Shown here piece after piece: positions 34,163 to 43,589 of a stretch of DNA of 64,000 nucleotides. The notes below the pieces were generated by a model that worked only from the letters and a program-made list of their open reading frames with translations, had not been told where the DNA came from and did not search any database. Source of the DNA: Lacinutrix jangbogonensis (GTDB lineage Bacteria > Bacteroidota > Bacteroidia > Flavobacteriales > Flavobacteriaceae); NCBI RefSeq assembly GCF_000797445.1, contig NZ_JSWF01000028.1, forward strand, positions 62,001 through 126,000, read 5' to 3'. The stretch's first letter is position 1. The number at the start of each line of letters is the position of its first letter. The translations under genes were made by a program, and so were the position numbers.

Positions 34163-35506
34163 ATGGGAATCATTATACAAATCTCTCAGTTTCTGCTGGG
34201 TCTTTCACTATTAATAATACTTCACGAGCTTGGACATTTTATACCAGCAAAACTATTTGGAGCTAGAGTAGAAAAATTCTACTTATTTTTTGATGTTAAA
34301 TTTTCACTTTTTAAGAAAAAAATTGGTGATACCGTCTACGGAATAGGTTGGTTGCCTCTTGGAGGTTATGTAAAAATTTCTGGAATGATCGACGAAAGTA
34401 TGGATACCGAGGCGATGGCCGAGGAGCCAAAACCTTGGGAATTTAGATCTAAACCAGCGTGGCAACGTTTAATTATTATGCTCGGTGGTGTGTTTGTAAA
34501 CTTTCTATTGGCTTATGTAATCTATTTTTCTCTGTCTTTTGTTTACGGTGATAGATTTATTGACGCTTCCAGTATTCAAGACGGTTATTTAATAGAACAT
34601 CCATTATTGAACAAAATAGGGTTTAAAACGGGTGATAATATTACTAAAGTAGGTGATTTTGATGTTGTTAACGTTGAAGATATTAGAGGTAATATAATTG
34701 GAGCGGAATCTGTTTCTTTCGAAAGAGATGGCTTAGAGCAAACTATTACTTTACCAGAAGACTTTTTAGGACAATTATCAAGTAGCAAAAGTAGAGGCGG
34801 CTTTTTTGAAATGCGTTTTCCTTTTGTTGTTGTAGCTATTCAAGACTCTTCTTTAAACAAAGGAGTTAATCTTAAAGAAGGTGATATTATAAAAACTGTT
34901 GGAGGTAAAAGCACTAAGTACAGGGATCAGTTAGCTCCAATATTAAATGATCTTAAAGGTCAAGAAGTTGAGGTTGTATTTTTAAGAGGTGATGAACAAA
35001 TTACTGAAAGGTTAAAGGTTGACAATAATGCAAAGCTTGGTATTGTAAATGGAGTAAGCTCTAAAAAAATGCAGGATTTAGGCTTTTATACTATGCAGAC
35101 TAAAGAATACTCTTTTGGAGAAAGTTTTGGAGTGGGTTATCACAAGTTTACGACACAAATGGGTAAATACTTTGGACAACTTAAAGTAATAGGAGATGTT
35201 AAAACAGGAGCCTATAAAGGAGTAGGAGGGTTTTATGCCATTTTAAATGTCTTTCCAGATTTTTGGAACTGGCAAAACTTCTGGACTATTACAGCATTCC
35301 TTTCTATTATGTTGGGTGTGCTTAACTTATTGCCAATCCCTGCTTTAGATGGTGGACATGTTATGTTTTTATTATATGAAATGATTTCAGGTCGTAAACC
35401 AAGTGATAAATTTATGGAGTATGCGCAAACGGTTGGGTTCTTTATTTTAATAGCTTTAGTGCTGTTTGCCAACGGAAACGATATTTTTAAAGCGATTTTT
35501 AATTAA
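34163..35506 (+). CDS. rseP: RIP metalloprotease RseP (site-2 protease)
   Basis: 447 residues. HELGH (21-25) in the first helix is the zinc site, the FGARVEKFYLFF and LPLGGYVKISG blocks follow, two PDZ-like regions occupy about 130-290, and the second zinc motif is in LNLLPIPALDGGH near residue 395. It cleaves membrane-embedded anti-sigma factors and signal peptides inside the inner membrane. Monocistronic. It could act on the membrane partner of the ECF sigma factor in this window (inference). Confidence 0.96.
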   Translation: MGIIIQISQFLLGLSLLIILHELGHFIPAKLFGARVEKFYLFFDVKFSLFKKKIGDTVYGIGWLPLGGYVKISGMIDESMDTEAMAEEPKPWEFRSKPAWQRLIIMLGGVFVNFLLAYVIYFSLSFVYGDRFIDASSIQDGYLIEHPLLNKIGFKTGDNITKVGDFDVVNVEDIRGNIIGAESVSFERDGLEQTITLPEDFLGQLSSSKSRGGFFEMRFPFVVVAIQDSSLNKGVNLKEGDIIKTVGGKSTKYRDQLAPILNDLKGQEVEVVFLRGDEQITERLKVDNNAKLGIVNGVSSKKMQDLGFYTMQTKEYSFGESFGVGYHKFTTQMGKYFGQLKVIGDVKTGAYKGVGGFYAILNVFPDFWNWQNFWTITAFLSIMLGVLNLLPIPALDGGHVMFLLYEMISGRKPSDKFMEYAQTVGFFILIALVLFANGNDIFKAIFN

Positions 35507-35521
35507 AAAATTAAAAATAGT

Positions 35522-35552
35522 TTTGCGGTATCTAAAAAACAGATTATATTTG
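35522..35552 (+). promoter_or_regulatory. Bacteroidetes-type promoter for tRNA-Asn
   Basis: TTTG at 35522-35525, 19-base spacer, TATATTTG at 35545-35552; both elements match exactly and the tRNA begins 22 bases later. Confidence 0.7.
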
Positions 35553-35574
35553 CGCTCGCAACAGCGAAAAACAC

Positions 35575-35648
35575 TCCTCTTTAGCTCAGTTGGTTAGAGC
35601 ATCTGACTGTTAATCAGAGGGTCCTAAGTTCGAGTCTTAGAAGAGGAG
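35575..35648 (+). tRNA. tRNA-Asn (anticodon GTT)
   Basis: Cloverleaf by eye: acceptor TCCTCTT / AAGAGGA, D arm GCTC...GAGC, anticodon stem TCTGA/TCAGA with GTT at 35609-35611, T arm CTAAG TTCGAGT CTTAG. Discriminator G; the CCA end is not encoded. A hairpin terminator follows. Confidence 0.97.
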
Positions 35649-35660
35649 CAAGTTTACAGA

Positions 35661-35686
35661 AGCCACTAGAAATAGTGGCTTTTTTT
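35661..35686 (+). terminator. Intrinsic terminator after tRNA-Asn
   Basis: AGCCACTA-GAAA-TAGTGGCT followed by six T residues. Confidence 0.85.
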
Positions 35687-35855
35687 ATGGTAAAAATTTA
35701 TGTTTTGTTGAGTTTAACTAGTGTTTTAGACGGTTTACACTCACTTCGAAATTTAGTAATATCACCAAAAAAGAGGAATAGTTCGATGCCCCAAAATAGT
35801 CTAGGGTTCCGAAATCAGAGATCAGAATATTGTGAATCAGTATTTAGTTGAAGAA

Positions 35856-36806
35856 TTATTGATTTTTTTCTTTTAACTGAGTAAGCATTTCTTTAGTAAT
35901 GGCATCTAAATCGAAACTATGTTTCCAATTCCAGTGCTCGCATGCTTCGCTATCATTTATACTCTTAGGCCAAGAATCTGCAATTTGTTGTCTAAAATCA
36001 GGTTTGTAAGTGATTTTAAAATCAGGAATGTGTTTTTGTATCGATGCAGCAATTTCTTTTGGCGTAAAGCTAATACCAGATAAGTTATAAGAAGACCTTA
36101 TTGCAATAGCTTCTGGATTAGCGGTCATAATATCTACAGTTGCTTTAATAGCATCGTCCATAAATAACATTGGTAACGCAGTGTTTTCAGATAAAAAACA
36201 CTCATACTTCTTTTCTTTTAGTGCTTTATGATAAATTTCTACAGCATAATCTGTTGTTCCACCTCCTGGTAACGTTTTCCAGCTAATAATTCCTGGATAA
36301 CGAATACTTCTAACATCTACACCGTATTTATTATGGTAATATTCGCACCAACGCTCACCAACTTGTTTAGTAATTCCATACACTGTTGTTGGTTCCATTA
36401 TAGTATATTGTGGAGTGTTTTCTTTTGGAGTTGTAGGTCCAAAAACAGCAATACTAGAAGGCCAAAATACATGATCAATCACTTTTTCTTTCGCAAGGTT
36501 TAACACATGAAATAGAGAATTCATATTTAAGTCCCAAGCTTCCATGGGATATTTTTCTCCTGTAGCGCTTAATAAAGCAGCCATTAAATATACGGTTTTA
36601 ACATTATTGTTTTTACAACAATCTTTAATAGCATTAAAGTTTTTGGCATCAAGAATAGTAAAAGGGCCAGAATTTACGAGTTCTAGTTTTCTTGTATTAA
36701 TATCGCTTGCAATTACATTATCAGTACCATAGATTTCTCTAAGTTTAGAAGTAAGTTCAGATCCTATTTGACCACAAGCGCCAATAATTAAAATTTTTGA
36801 TGACAT
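35856..36806 (-). CDS. L-threonine 3-dehydrogenase-like NAD-dependent epimerase/dehydratase (SDR type)
   Basis: 316 residues of extended SDR fold. Nucleotide motif GACGQIG (9-15), the WPSSIAVFGP block, catalytic Tyr143/Lys147 in TVYGITK, and RYPGIISWKTLPGGGTTDYA, which with the length is characteristic of the short-chain threonine dehydrogenases known from Flavobacterium and Bacteroidetes. It oxidises threonine to 2-amino-3-ketobutyrate. The partner ligase is not in the window. Other sugar-epimerase roles are less likely. Confidence 0.88.
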   Translation of the reverse strand: MSSKILIIGACGQIGSELTSKLREIYGTDNVIASDINTRKLELVNSGPFTILDAKNFNAIKDCCKNNNVKTVYLMAALLSATGEKYPMEAWDLNMNSLFHVLNLAKEKVIDHVFWPSSIAVFGPTTPKENTPQYTIMEPTTVYGITKQVGERWCEYYHNKYGVDVRSIRYPGIISWKTLPGGGTTDYAVEIYHKALKEKKYECFLSENTALPMLFMDDAIKATVDIMTANPEAIAIRSSYNLSGISFTPKEIAASIQKHIPDFKITYKPDFRQQIADSWPKSINDSEACEHWNWKHSFDLDAITKEMLTQLKEKNQ

Positions 36807-37015
36807 AATATAAGTATAAATTATAATTCAAAAATAATCAGATTTTATTCAATTTTCAGTTAAAAACAAAATATTAATAACTCGAGTCTATTTTTGTGAT
36901 ATTAGTAAGAACATAAATGCTTGAATATAATATATTTGTATTATACCAAGTGAATTTTAAAACGATTGCTAATAAATTTGAAGTTTATCTGGTCTTAACC
37001 AAGACACTTTAATTA

Positions 37016-37537
37016 ATGAAACATTTAATAACACTAATATTACTAGTTGTACTTTCTGCATGTAAAAAAGATGTAAATACAACAACAGAAACTATTATAG
37101 CTACAAACGATTCGACAAAGGTTACAAAAGAAGACATTTCTAAAATTAATTATATAGATTTTGGGATAGATAATAAAGCCAAAATAACATTAGACTCTTG
37201 GGTAGCTTATAATATTATTTCAAGAGCAATTGTGGCCTCAAAACAAGGCGATTTTATTTTTTTTAAGTCAGACGATGAGGTTTTTAATACCACGCTTAAA
37301 GATATAGAGACCACAACACCAAAAACTATAGATAGCGAACCCATTAAAGCAAGGGTTTTAATTTTAAGGACTAAATTGTTAAAATTTCGAGAAATAGTAA
37401 ATTTAAATACATCTAATAAAAATGAAAAGCTTTTTGCTTTAAAAGAGCTTTTCCAATCGTTTTCGTATGTTACACTTCAAATAAATAAGAAGTTTGAAAA
37501 AGAAGCGCAAAACATTATAAAACCAGATTCGTTATGA
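37016..37537 (+). CDS. Hypothetical lipoprotein
   Basis: 173 residues with a lipoprotein signal (VVLSAC; Cys16), then a polar linker and a helical domain. No known motif. Its stop overlaps the ATG of the following NTF2-like lipoprotein (ATGA), so the two are coupled. A TATATTTG -7-like element occurs at 36931-36938, about 75 bases upstream. Confidence 0.65.
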   Translation: MKHLITLILLVVLSACKKDVNTTTETIIATNDSTKVTKEDISKINYIDFGIDNKAKITLDSWVAYNIISRAIVASKQGDFIFFKSDDEVFNTTLKDIETTTPKTIDSEPIKARVLILRTKLLKFREIVNLNTSNKNEKLFALKELFQSFSYVTLQINKKFEKEAQNIIKPDSL

Positions 37538-38067
37538 GATTAATTACACTACTTTTTTTGAGCATACTGTTTGTGTCTTGTAAAACAGAAATTAAAATAG
37601 ATACCGAAGAGACTAAACGTGTTTCAACAGAAGAGATTAAAGAAAACATCAATGTAAATTTAAATCTTTGGCACAAGGCAGCTGCTGAAGCAAATTTCGA
37701 TGACTACTTTAATTTAATGACAAAAGATGGCGTGTTTATAGGGACAGATGCATCAGAAAATTGGCAAATTGAAGCTTTTAAATCCTTTTCAAAACCTTAT
37801 TTCGATAAAGGGAAAGCGTGGAGTTTTTCAGCTTTAGAACGAAATATTTATATTTACGAAGACCAAAAACTTGCTTGGTTTGATGAGTTGCTAGACACAC
37901 AAATGAAGCTTTGTAGAGGATCTGGAATACTTAAACTAGAAGATAACCAATGGAAGGTTGCTCATTATGTATTATCTATAGCTATACCAAACGATGATGT
38001 TACAGAAGTGGTAAAACTGAAGGCAGGATTTGATAACTTATACACTAAAAAACTAATGCTTAAATAG
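37534..38067 (+). CDS. SnoaL/NTF2-like lipoprotein
   Basis: 177 residues. Lipoprotein signal (LFVSC; Cys16), then an NTF2-like cone fold (about 45-160): NLNLWHKAAAEANFDDYFNL, DGVFIGTDASENW, and a C-terminal strand DNQWKVAHYVLSI. Such domains bind small molecules or act as scaffolds. Coupled to the preceding lipoprotein by a four-base overlap and followed by a strong terminator. The ligand is unknown. Confidence 0.8.
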   Translation: MRLITLLFLSILFVSCKTEIKIDTEETKRVSTEEIKENINVNLNLWHKAAAEANFDDYFNLMTKDGVFIGTDASENWQIEAFKSFSKPYFDKGKAWSFSALERNIYIYEDQKLAWFDELLDTQMKLCRGSGILKLEDNQWKVAHYVLSIAIPNDDVTEVVKLKAGFDNLYTKKLMLK

Positions 38068-38087
38068 GTTTAAAAATAGATGTTTAG

Positions 38088-38122
38088 AAAGCGCATTCAT
38101 TAAGTTGAATGCGCTTTTTTTT
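38088..38122 (+). terminator. Intrinsic terminator of the lipoprotein pair
   Basis: AAAGCGCATTCA pairs with TGAATGCGCTTT, followed by T8. Confidence 0.88.
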
Positions 38123-38193
38123 GTTAAAACGTGTTTTTAGATTGAAATATCTCTGTAACTTAGAGCACTGAATAATCATAAAACCAATTAATA

Positions 38194-40275
38194 ATGAAAA
38201 CAAATTTAACTAAATAGTCTTTTTTAGGCGCTTTTGCAATACTTAGTATCGTTGCATGTAAAGAAGAGGAAAAGAAAGATATGGTGCAATTAGAAGAGGT
38301 ACCAGGTATTAATTTAGACTTCATGGATAAAAAAGTGAAGCCTAACGATGATTTTTTCAAATACGTAAACGGAAAATGGCTTGAAACTAACGAAATCCCA
38401 GACGATAGAACGACTTGGGGAAGTTTCCAGGAGCTTAGAAAAAAAACAGATGAAGATGCATTAGCTATTTTAAAAGCGACAATGAATACTAATAAGGATC
38501 TAGAAACCATTACGGTTGTGCCAGGTTCAGACCAAGAAAAGGCAGTAAATTATTACCAAACCATAATGGATACCGTTGGTAGAGATTCACAAGGCTTAAA
38601 ACCTTTAGAGCCCTACTTAGCTAAAATTGCAGCAATAAAAAACAGTGGAGATTTACAGGCTTACATGATCGAAATGGAGCCAAAAGGTGGTGGCGGATTA
38701 TATGGTTTTGGTGTAGGTGCAGACCCAAAAGATAGTAACCGTAATGTTGCATATGTTGGTGGAGGAAGCACTGGATTACCAGATAGAGATTATTATGTAA
38801 AAGATGATGCAGACTCAAAAGAAAAGAGAGCGAAATATGTAACTCACATTACTAGAATGTTACAATATTTAGGAGATAGTGAAGAGGAAGCTGCTACAGA
38901 TGCGAATATCATTCTGGCATTCGAAACACGTTTGGCTGAAGCTAAAATGGATAAAGTAGAACGTCGTAATCCAGACAATCGTTACAATCCTAGATCTATT
39001 AGCGATCTACAACTAATGGTGCCAGAAGTAAAATGGTCAAACTTTTTTAAGGGCATTGGGGTTAAAGAAATTGACACTGTTATTGTAGGTGATTTGGGCT
39101 ATTTTAAAAGGTTAAATGAGGTTCTAGCAGAAAATAATGTAGACGATTGGAAAGCTTATTTACGTTGGAAAGCATTAAATAACGCTTCAGGAAGGTTAAC
39201 TATGGAGTTAGATAAAGCAGATTGGGATTTTTATAGCAAAGAATTAAACGGAGCTAAAAAACAACGTGCAAGAGAAGAGCGAGCTTTGGGAAGTTTAAAC
39301 AACACAGTAGGTGAAGCATTAGGTAAGTTGTATGTTGAGCGTAAGTTTCCACCTGAGGCAAAAGCGAAAGCAGAAAAAATGATTAAAAATGTGATTTTAG
39401 CTTTTGAAAATAGAATAAATAAGCTAGACTGGATGAGTGAAGAAACTAAGAAAAAAGCGATTGAGAAATTAAGAGCAACTAAAGTGAAAATAGCATATCC
39501 AGATCAATGGAAAGATTATTCAAGCCTAGAAATTAGTAGTGTTGAAGATGGAGGTTCTTACCTTCAAAACTCATTAAACGCACGTGCATGGAACTTTAAA
39601 AAAGATATTGATAAGTTAGGGAAGCCGGTAGATAAATCAGAATGGTTTATGGCGCCACAAGTAGTTAATCCAGCTTTTAACGAAATTGTATTTCCTGCAG
39701 CTATTTTACAACCACCTTTTTATAATTATACTGCAGACGATGCCGTAAATTATGGAGGAATAGGAGCTGTAATTGGTCATGAGATTTCGCATAGTTTTGA
39801 CGATTCTGGCGCTAAGTACGATAAGGATGGAAACCTTAACAATTGGTGGACAGACGAAGACAAGAAACAATTTGAAAATTTAGGAGATGCATTAGCAAGT
39901 CAATATTCTGCAATAGAAGTATTGCCAGACGTTAACATTAATGGTAAATTTACTTTAGGTGAAAACATTGGTGATTTAGGTGGTGTTTTAGCAGCTTACG
40001 ATGCTTTACAATTAAGTTATGGAGATGATGGTAAGCCAGAAGATATTGATGGTTTTACTGCAGAACAACGTTTCTTTATGAGTTGGGCAACGGTATGGAG
40101 AACCAAAATGCGTGACGATGCTTTAAAAACAAGAATTAAAACAGATTCGCATTCTCCAGGAATGAATAGAGCAGTACAACCACTTTTAAATATTGATGCT
40201 TTTTACGAAGCCTTTGGTATTAAAGAAGGAGATAAAATGTACATAGCACCAGAAGATCGTGTGAGAATTTGGTAA
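38194..40275 (+). CDS. M13-family metallopeptidase (PepO/neprilysin-like) with amber codon in its signal peptide
   Basis: The catalytic part from ATG 38281 (664 residues) is intact: GHEISHSFDDSG supplies the zinc HExxH near residue 500, ENIGDLGG the third ligand, and the C-terminal PEDRVRIW is typical. Upstream in the same frame an ATG at 38194 begins a lipoprotein signal peptide, MKTNLTK-stop-SFLGAFAILSIVACKEEEKK, with lipobox IVAC. A TAG at 38215 interrupts it at codon 8. The next ATG lies after the lipobox, so without readthrough the enzyme would lack export. CAG to TAG is one change. It cleaves oligopeptides; expected location is the cell envelope. Confidence 0.88.
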
Positions 40276-40302
40276 TATAATACCTCTAACAAATAATTTA
40301 AG

Positions 40303-40328
40303 AGCCTCGTTTTTTCGAGGCTTTTTTT
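40303..40328 (+). terminator. Intrinsic terminator of the M13 peptidase gene
   Basis: AGCCTCG-loop-CGAGGCT followed by T7. It overlaps the last codon of the convergent M28 gene. Confidence 0.85.
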
Positions 40329-42633
40329 ATTCAATAACTATTGTCTTTTTTACTACTATGGCATCATTTAAAACAAAAGGTTTTGGTATCATATTTAAGT
40401 CTCTTTCTGGAACCGTAAATTGATCATTTGTTAACAAATCGAATGAAGATTCATACAATTCGAAAGTTGTGTTTTTTTGATTAAATGGTATGGTAATTTG
40501 CATTTCTAAAGGTTCGTTATCTACTATAAAATAACTAAAAAGTCTGTTGTTTTTCCTTTCAGTAAAAACAAGCGAAGAGTCTTTAGTTTTTTCAACCAAA
40601 ACACCATTTATGCTAAAGGTGTTAAAACTGTTTTTAGGGCTAGAAAATACATCTATACGTTGCACATTCCTTTGAGGCGTAATGGTGATTTTAAGTTGTC
40701 TTTCATCTCCTATTAAAGTATCGTTAGTAATTTCAATAATTGGTTGAGATATAAATTTTAAAGGGGCTTTTTTACTATACGTTAAGGCAGTACCATATTT
40801 GCTGCTAAAAACAGGGTTGTTAATAGTCGTTTTTTCTGGTGTTTTGCCTAAAAAGTTCTCTGTCCAAGAATCTAAGACATTATCGTAAGTTGCCCAATAT
40901 GCTTGATTAGTATCTGCATTTAAACTATAAATTAAACTGTTTGGTTTTGCTGTGTCTATTGTGAAACCTGAATTTAAATGTGCTTTGCAGAACATCATTA
41001 TTCCGAAGAACAAAAACAGATAACTCCATCTTTTTTTATGTTTAAAACAACCCAATACTGGTAATAGAAACCCAAAAATTAAAACCACGAGAAGAGCACT
41101 TACAAATAACATTTTTAACCCCAAACCAACCGGGAACATTTTTATAAAGGGCGTCATAATAAAAAGTACAGGCATGCATAAAACCGCTAGAGGTATAATA
41201 TTTGGTTTTTGCTGTCTAATTAGAACAAATAAAGCAACTAAGGCAAAGTAAACAGGAATGATAAAGAAACTAGCACCTTGAAGTTTGAATGCAACAATAC
41301 CACAAAATAGTATCCAAATAGTAAGTGGTGCAATAAGCAGGCTTGCTACATTGTGTTTTAAGTTTATTTTACTGTATAAATAAAAACAAATAGATAATGT
41401 AATACATACAAAAAACCAGATATAAGTATATCCATTATAGGTAAATCCGTGAAGTATTTCATTGTATTCTGGATAAAGTAATATTATAGATTTCCAAACT
41501 AAAAAGGTTATTAGACCGCTAGATAATAATGCTAAAATAAAAACAATAAAACCATATGCAATTGCTTCAGTTTTTAGAACTTTCTGTTTACTACCGTAAA
41601 ACAAAAGACCAATAAACATAAGTAATGCTATAAGCAGCATAGGTAGAATCCATGAAAAAGGGTAAATAACTGTTTTTACAAAAGGCGCATTAAAATAAAT
41701 GTAATCGTCTTGTGCTTTAATAGTATCTAAATTTGCATTACTAAAATGGTTTAATAATGGCATTAAGTAACTCCCTTGATGCTCCAAAGTGTTTCTGTCT
41801 AACCTCTCGAAATTGTCTTTTACGGTGTGGTAGTCGAAATGATCACCTATAAATGCAAAATTAAAACCGTCAATATTACCATCACGTCTAAATACAGTTA
41901 AATCGGTATCGTTTGGAAGCATTTTATAAATACTATAGGCAAGAGAATTCGCAACAGGATATTGCGGATTTGCAGCTACAAATGCCTTCATTAAATTAGC
42001 GTTACCGCCATTTGTTTCAATAAGCATATAACTAGGTCCACCGCTTCCTCGTGCTTCAAAATTTAGGACTAAACCAATATCTTTTGCCCATTTATGTTGT
42101 TTTACAAATAGATCTGCACCATTTAAGCCTAATTCTTCAGCATCAGAAATAAGAATAATAATATCATTTTTAGGTTGATTACCACTAGCTAAAAAAGCTC
42201 TTATGCCTTCTAAAATAGTTACAACACCAGAACCAGCATCACTTGCTCCAATGGCAGAATGCGGATTACTATCGTAATGCGTTAGCAGCATTAGTGCTTT
42301 CCCGCGCTCACTTCCTTTAATACGTGCTAAAATGTTTTTAGACTTGGTAAGGTTATTCCAATTGGTCATGGAGTAGCCTTCTTGAATTTCGGTTTTTAAA
42401 CCTAAGTTATTTAATTCTGAAACAATGTAATCTCGAACTCTTCTATGTTCGTTAGTTCCTACATAATGTGGTTTTTTTGAAATTTCATCCAAATGAATGA
42501 GTGCGCGTTCTGTAGAGAATTCTCTCTTTTCCGTGGATAAATCTGATACTTTCGAAGGTAATAATACTTTAAAGCTAATATAAATTGAAGCTATAATTAT
42601 TAGTAAAGCGATGCCTTTTTTTAACATTTCCAT
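40327..42633 (-). CDS. M28-family peptidase with C-terminal multi-pass membrane domain
   Basis: About 768 residues from ATG 42633 (a TTG four codons earlier is possible). A signal anchor (about 8-26) precedes an M28 aminopeptidase domain (about 40-310) with zinc ligands in LLTHYDSNPHS, GASDAGSGV, SDAEELGLNGA and HTVKDNFERLD. Residues about 330-590 contain seven or eight membrane helices, then a soluble tail. This layout is like eukaryotic ER aminopeptidase Fxna/ERMP1 and its bacterial relatives. The active site faces the periplasm. Confidence 0.9.
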   Translation of the reverse strand: MEMLKKGIALLIIIASIYISFKVLLPSKVSDLSTEKREFSTERALIHLDEISKKPHYVGTNEHRRVRDYIVSELNNLGLKTEIQEGYSMTNWNNLTKSKNILARIKGSERGKALMLLTHYDSNPHSAIGASDAGSGVVTILEGIRAFLASGNQPKNDIIILISDAEELGLNGADLFVKQHKWAKDIGLVLNFEARGSGGPSYMLIETNGGNANLMKAFVAANPQYPVANSLAYSIYKMLPNDTDLTVFRRDGNIDGFNFAFIGDHFDYHTVKDNFERLDRNTLEHQGSYLMPLLNHFSNANLDTIKAQDDYIYFNAPFVKTVIYPFSWILPMLLIALLMFIGLLFYGSKQKVLKTEAIAYGFIVFILALLSSGLITFLVWKSIILLYPEYNEILHGFTYNGYTYIWFFVCITLSICFYLYSKINLKHNVASLLIAPLTIWILFCGIVAFKLQGASFFIIPVYFALVALFVLIRQQKPNIIPLAVLCMPVLFIMTPFIKMFPVGLGLKMLFVSALLVVLIFGFLLPVLGCFKHKKRWSYLFLFFGIMMFCKAHLNSGFTIDTAKPNSLIYSLNADTNQAYWATYDNVLDSWTENFLGKTPEKTTINNPVFSSKYGTALTYSKKAPLKFISQPIIEITNDTLIGDERQLKITITPQRNVQRIDVFSSPKNSFNTFSINGVLVEKTKDSSLVFTERKNNRLFSYFIVDNEPLEMQITIPFNQKNTTFELYESSFDLLTNDQFTVPERDLNMIPKPFVLNDAIVVKKTIVIE

Positions 42634-42746
42634 AGAGGTTAACAAGTTGTTATAAATGTAATAAATTATTAAGTAGGAAAACCATTTAGGTTAATTGTCT
42701 TAAAATGAGTAACTTTAGTTTATCTCAAAACGCAAAAACAAACAAT

Positions 42747-43222
42747 ATGGGTATTAAAAGTTTTCAAGGTGCACGAAAAGTGACAAAAAAAACAACAATA
42801 GCATTCAAGCAGATTTTAAAGTTAGTGATTTTATGACACGAGATTTAATTACATTTAAACCAACACAGTCGGTTGAAGATGTCGTAAATATACTAATCAA
42901 ACATAGAATTTCTGGAGGCCCAGTTGTAAATGAAAAGAATGAGTTGATTGGTATTATCTCTGAAGGTGATTGTATTAAACAAATTAGCGATAGCCGTTAC
43001 TATAATATGCCATTGGAAAACAACTCTATCGAGAAACACATGGCAATAAATGTTGAAACTATTGATGGGAACCTTAATGTGTTTGATGCTGCTAAGCAGT
43101 TTCTAGATTCTAAAAGACGTCGTTTCCCTATAGTTGAAGACGGAAAGCTGGTTGGGCAAATAAGCCAAAAAGACATTTTAAAAGCAGCTATGAAATTGAA
43201 ACAACAGAATTGGAAACCTTAA
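42747..43222 (+). CDS. CBS-domain protein, frame broken at an A8 run near the start
   Basis: The main frame (from ATG 42833) holds two CBS domains: DLITFKPTQSVEDVVNILI, GIISEGDCIKQI, then a second repeat ending GQISQKDILKAAMKL. An N-terminal stretch in another frame, starting ATG 42747 with MGIKSFQGARKVTKK, matches what I remember for flavobacterial homologues. Above 42833 the main frame reads NNNSIQADFKVSDFMTRD. The two join if the eight A residues at 42785-42792 are read as nine, giving 158 residues. CBS pairs bind adenine nucleotides. From the internal ATG the first repeat loses only a few residues, so partial function is possible. Confidence 0.8.
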
Positions 43223-43589
43223 TGTTGCGTTCTAGTTCTTAAAGCGTCTAGATTGTCTTTTATCTTTAAGAAATAAAGCTATTATGCGATAGTAATTTTA
43301 ATCTGAAAGTGGGTTTTCTAAAGTCGTCCATCTTATATATTCTTCAACGGTTATGCCTTTTTCTTCTTCTAATACAGGTTTATTATGACCAAAGGCCTTT
43401 TATAGCCAAAAAGCCTTTAGTTTTAATATTGTACTTATTAAAAAGTAAATTATCACCTCGTGTTATTCTTGATTATGTATTGATTTTTTATGTTTTTAAC
43501 GTTTTTATTTATAATTAAATAAAAAAACTGTTAAAAATTAGTGGTTTTTTTAATAACTTATGACTCACTAACTTAAAATCAAAATTATA
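43223..43589. other. Gene-poor region with a possible minus-strand gene remnant
   Basis: No complete gene. On the minus strand 43266-43401 is open for 45 codons and reads like protein (FGHNKPVLEEEKGITVEEYI, then RWTTLENPLSDLK), ending in TAA, with no start. A local inverted repeat (AAAGGCCTTTTATAG / AAAAAGCCTTT) adjoins it at about 43393-43420. Probably the tail of a lost gene. The rest holds the upstream region of the OmpA gene. Confidence 0.35.

Noticed and set aside
35701-35855. Segment after the tRNA examined for an integrated element or att site
   Set aside because: No copy of the tRNA 3' end, no integrase and no repeats were found.
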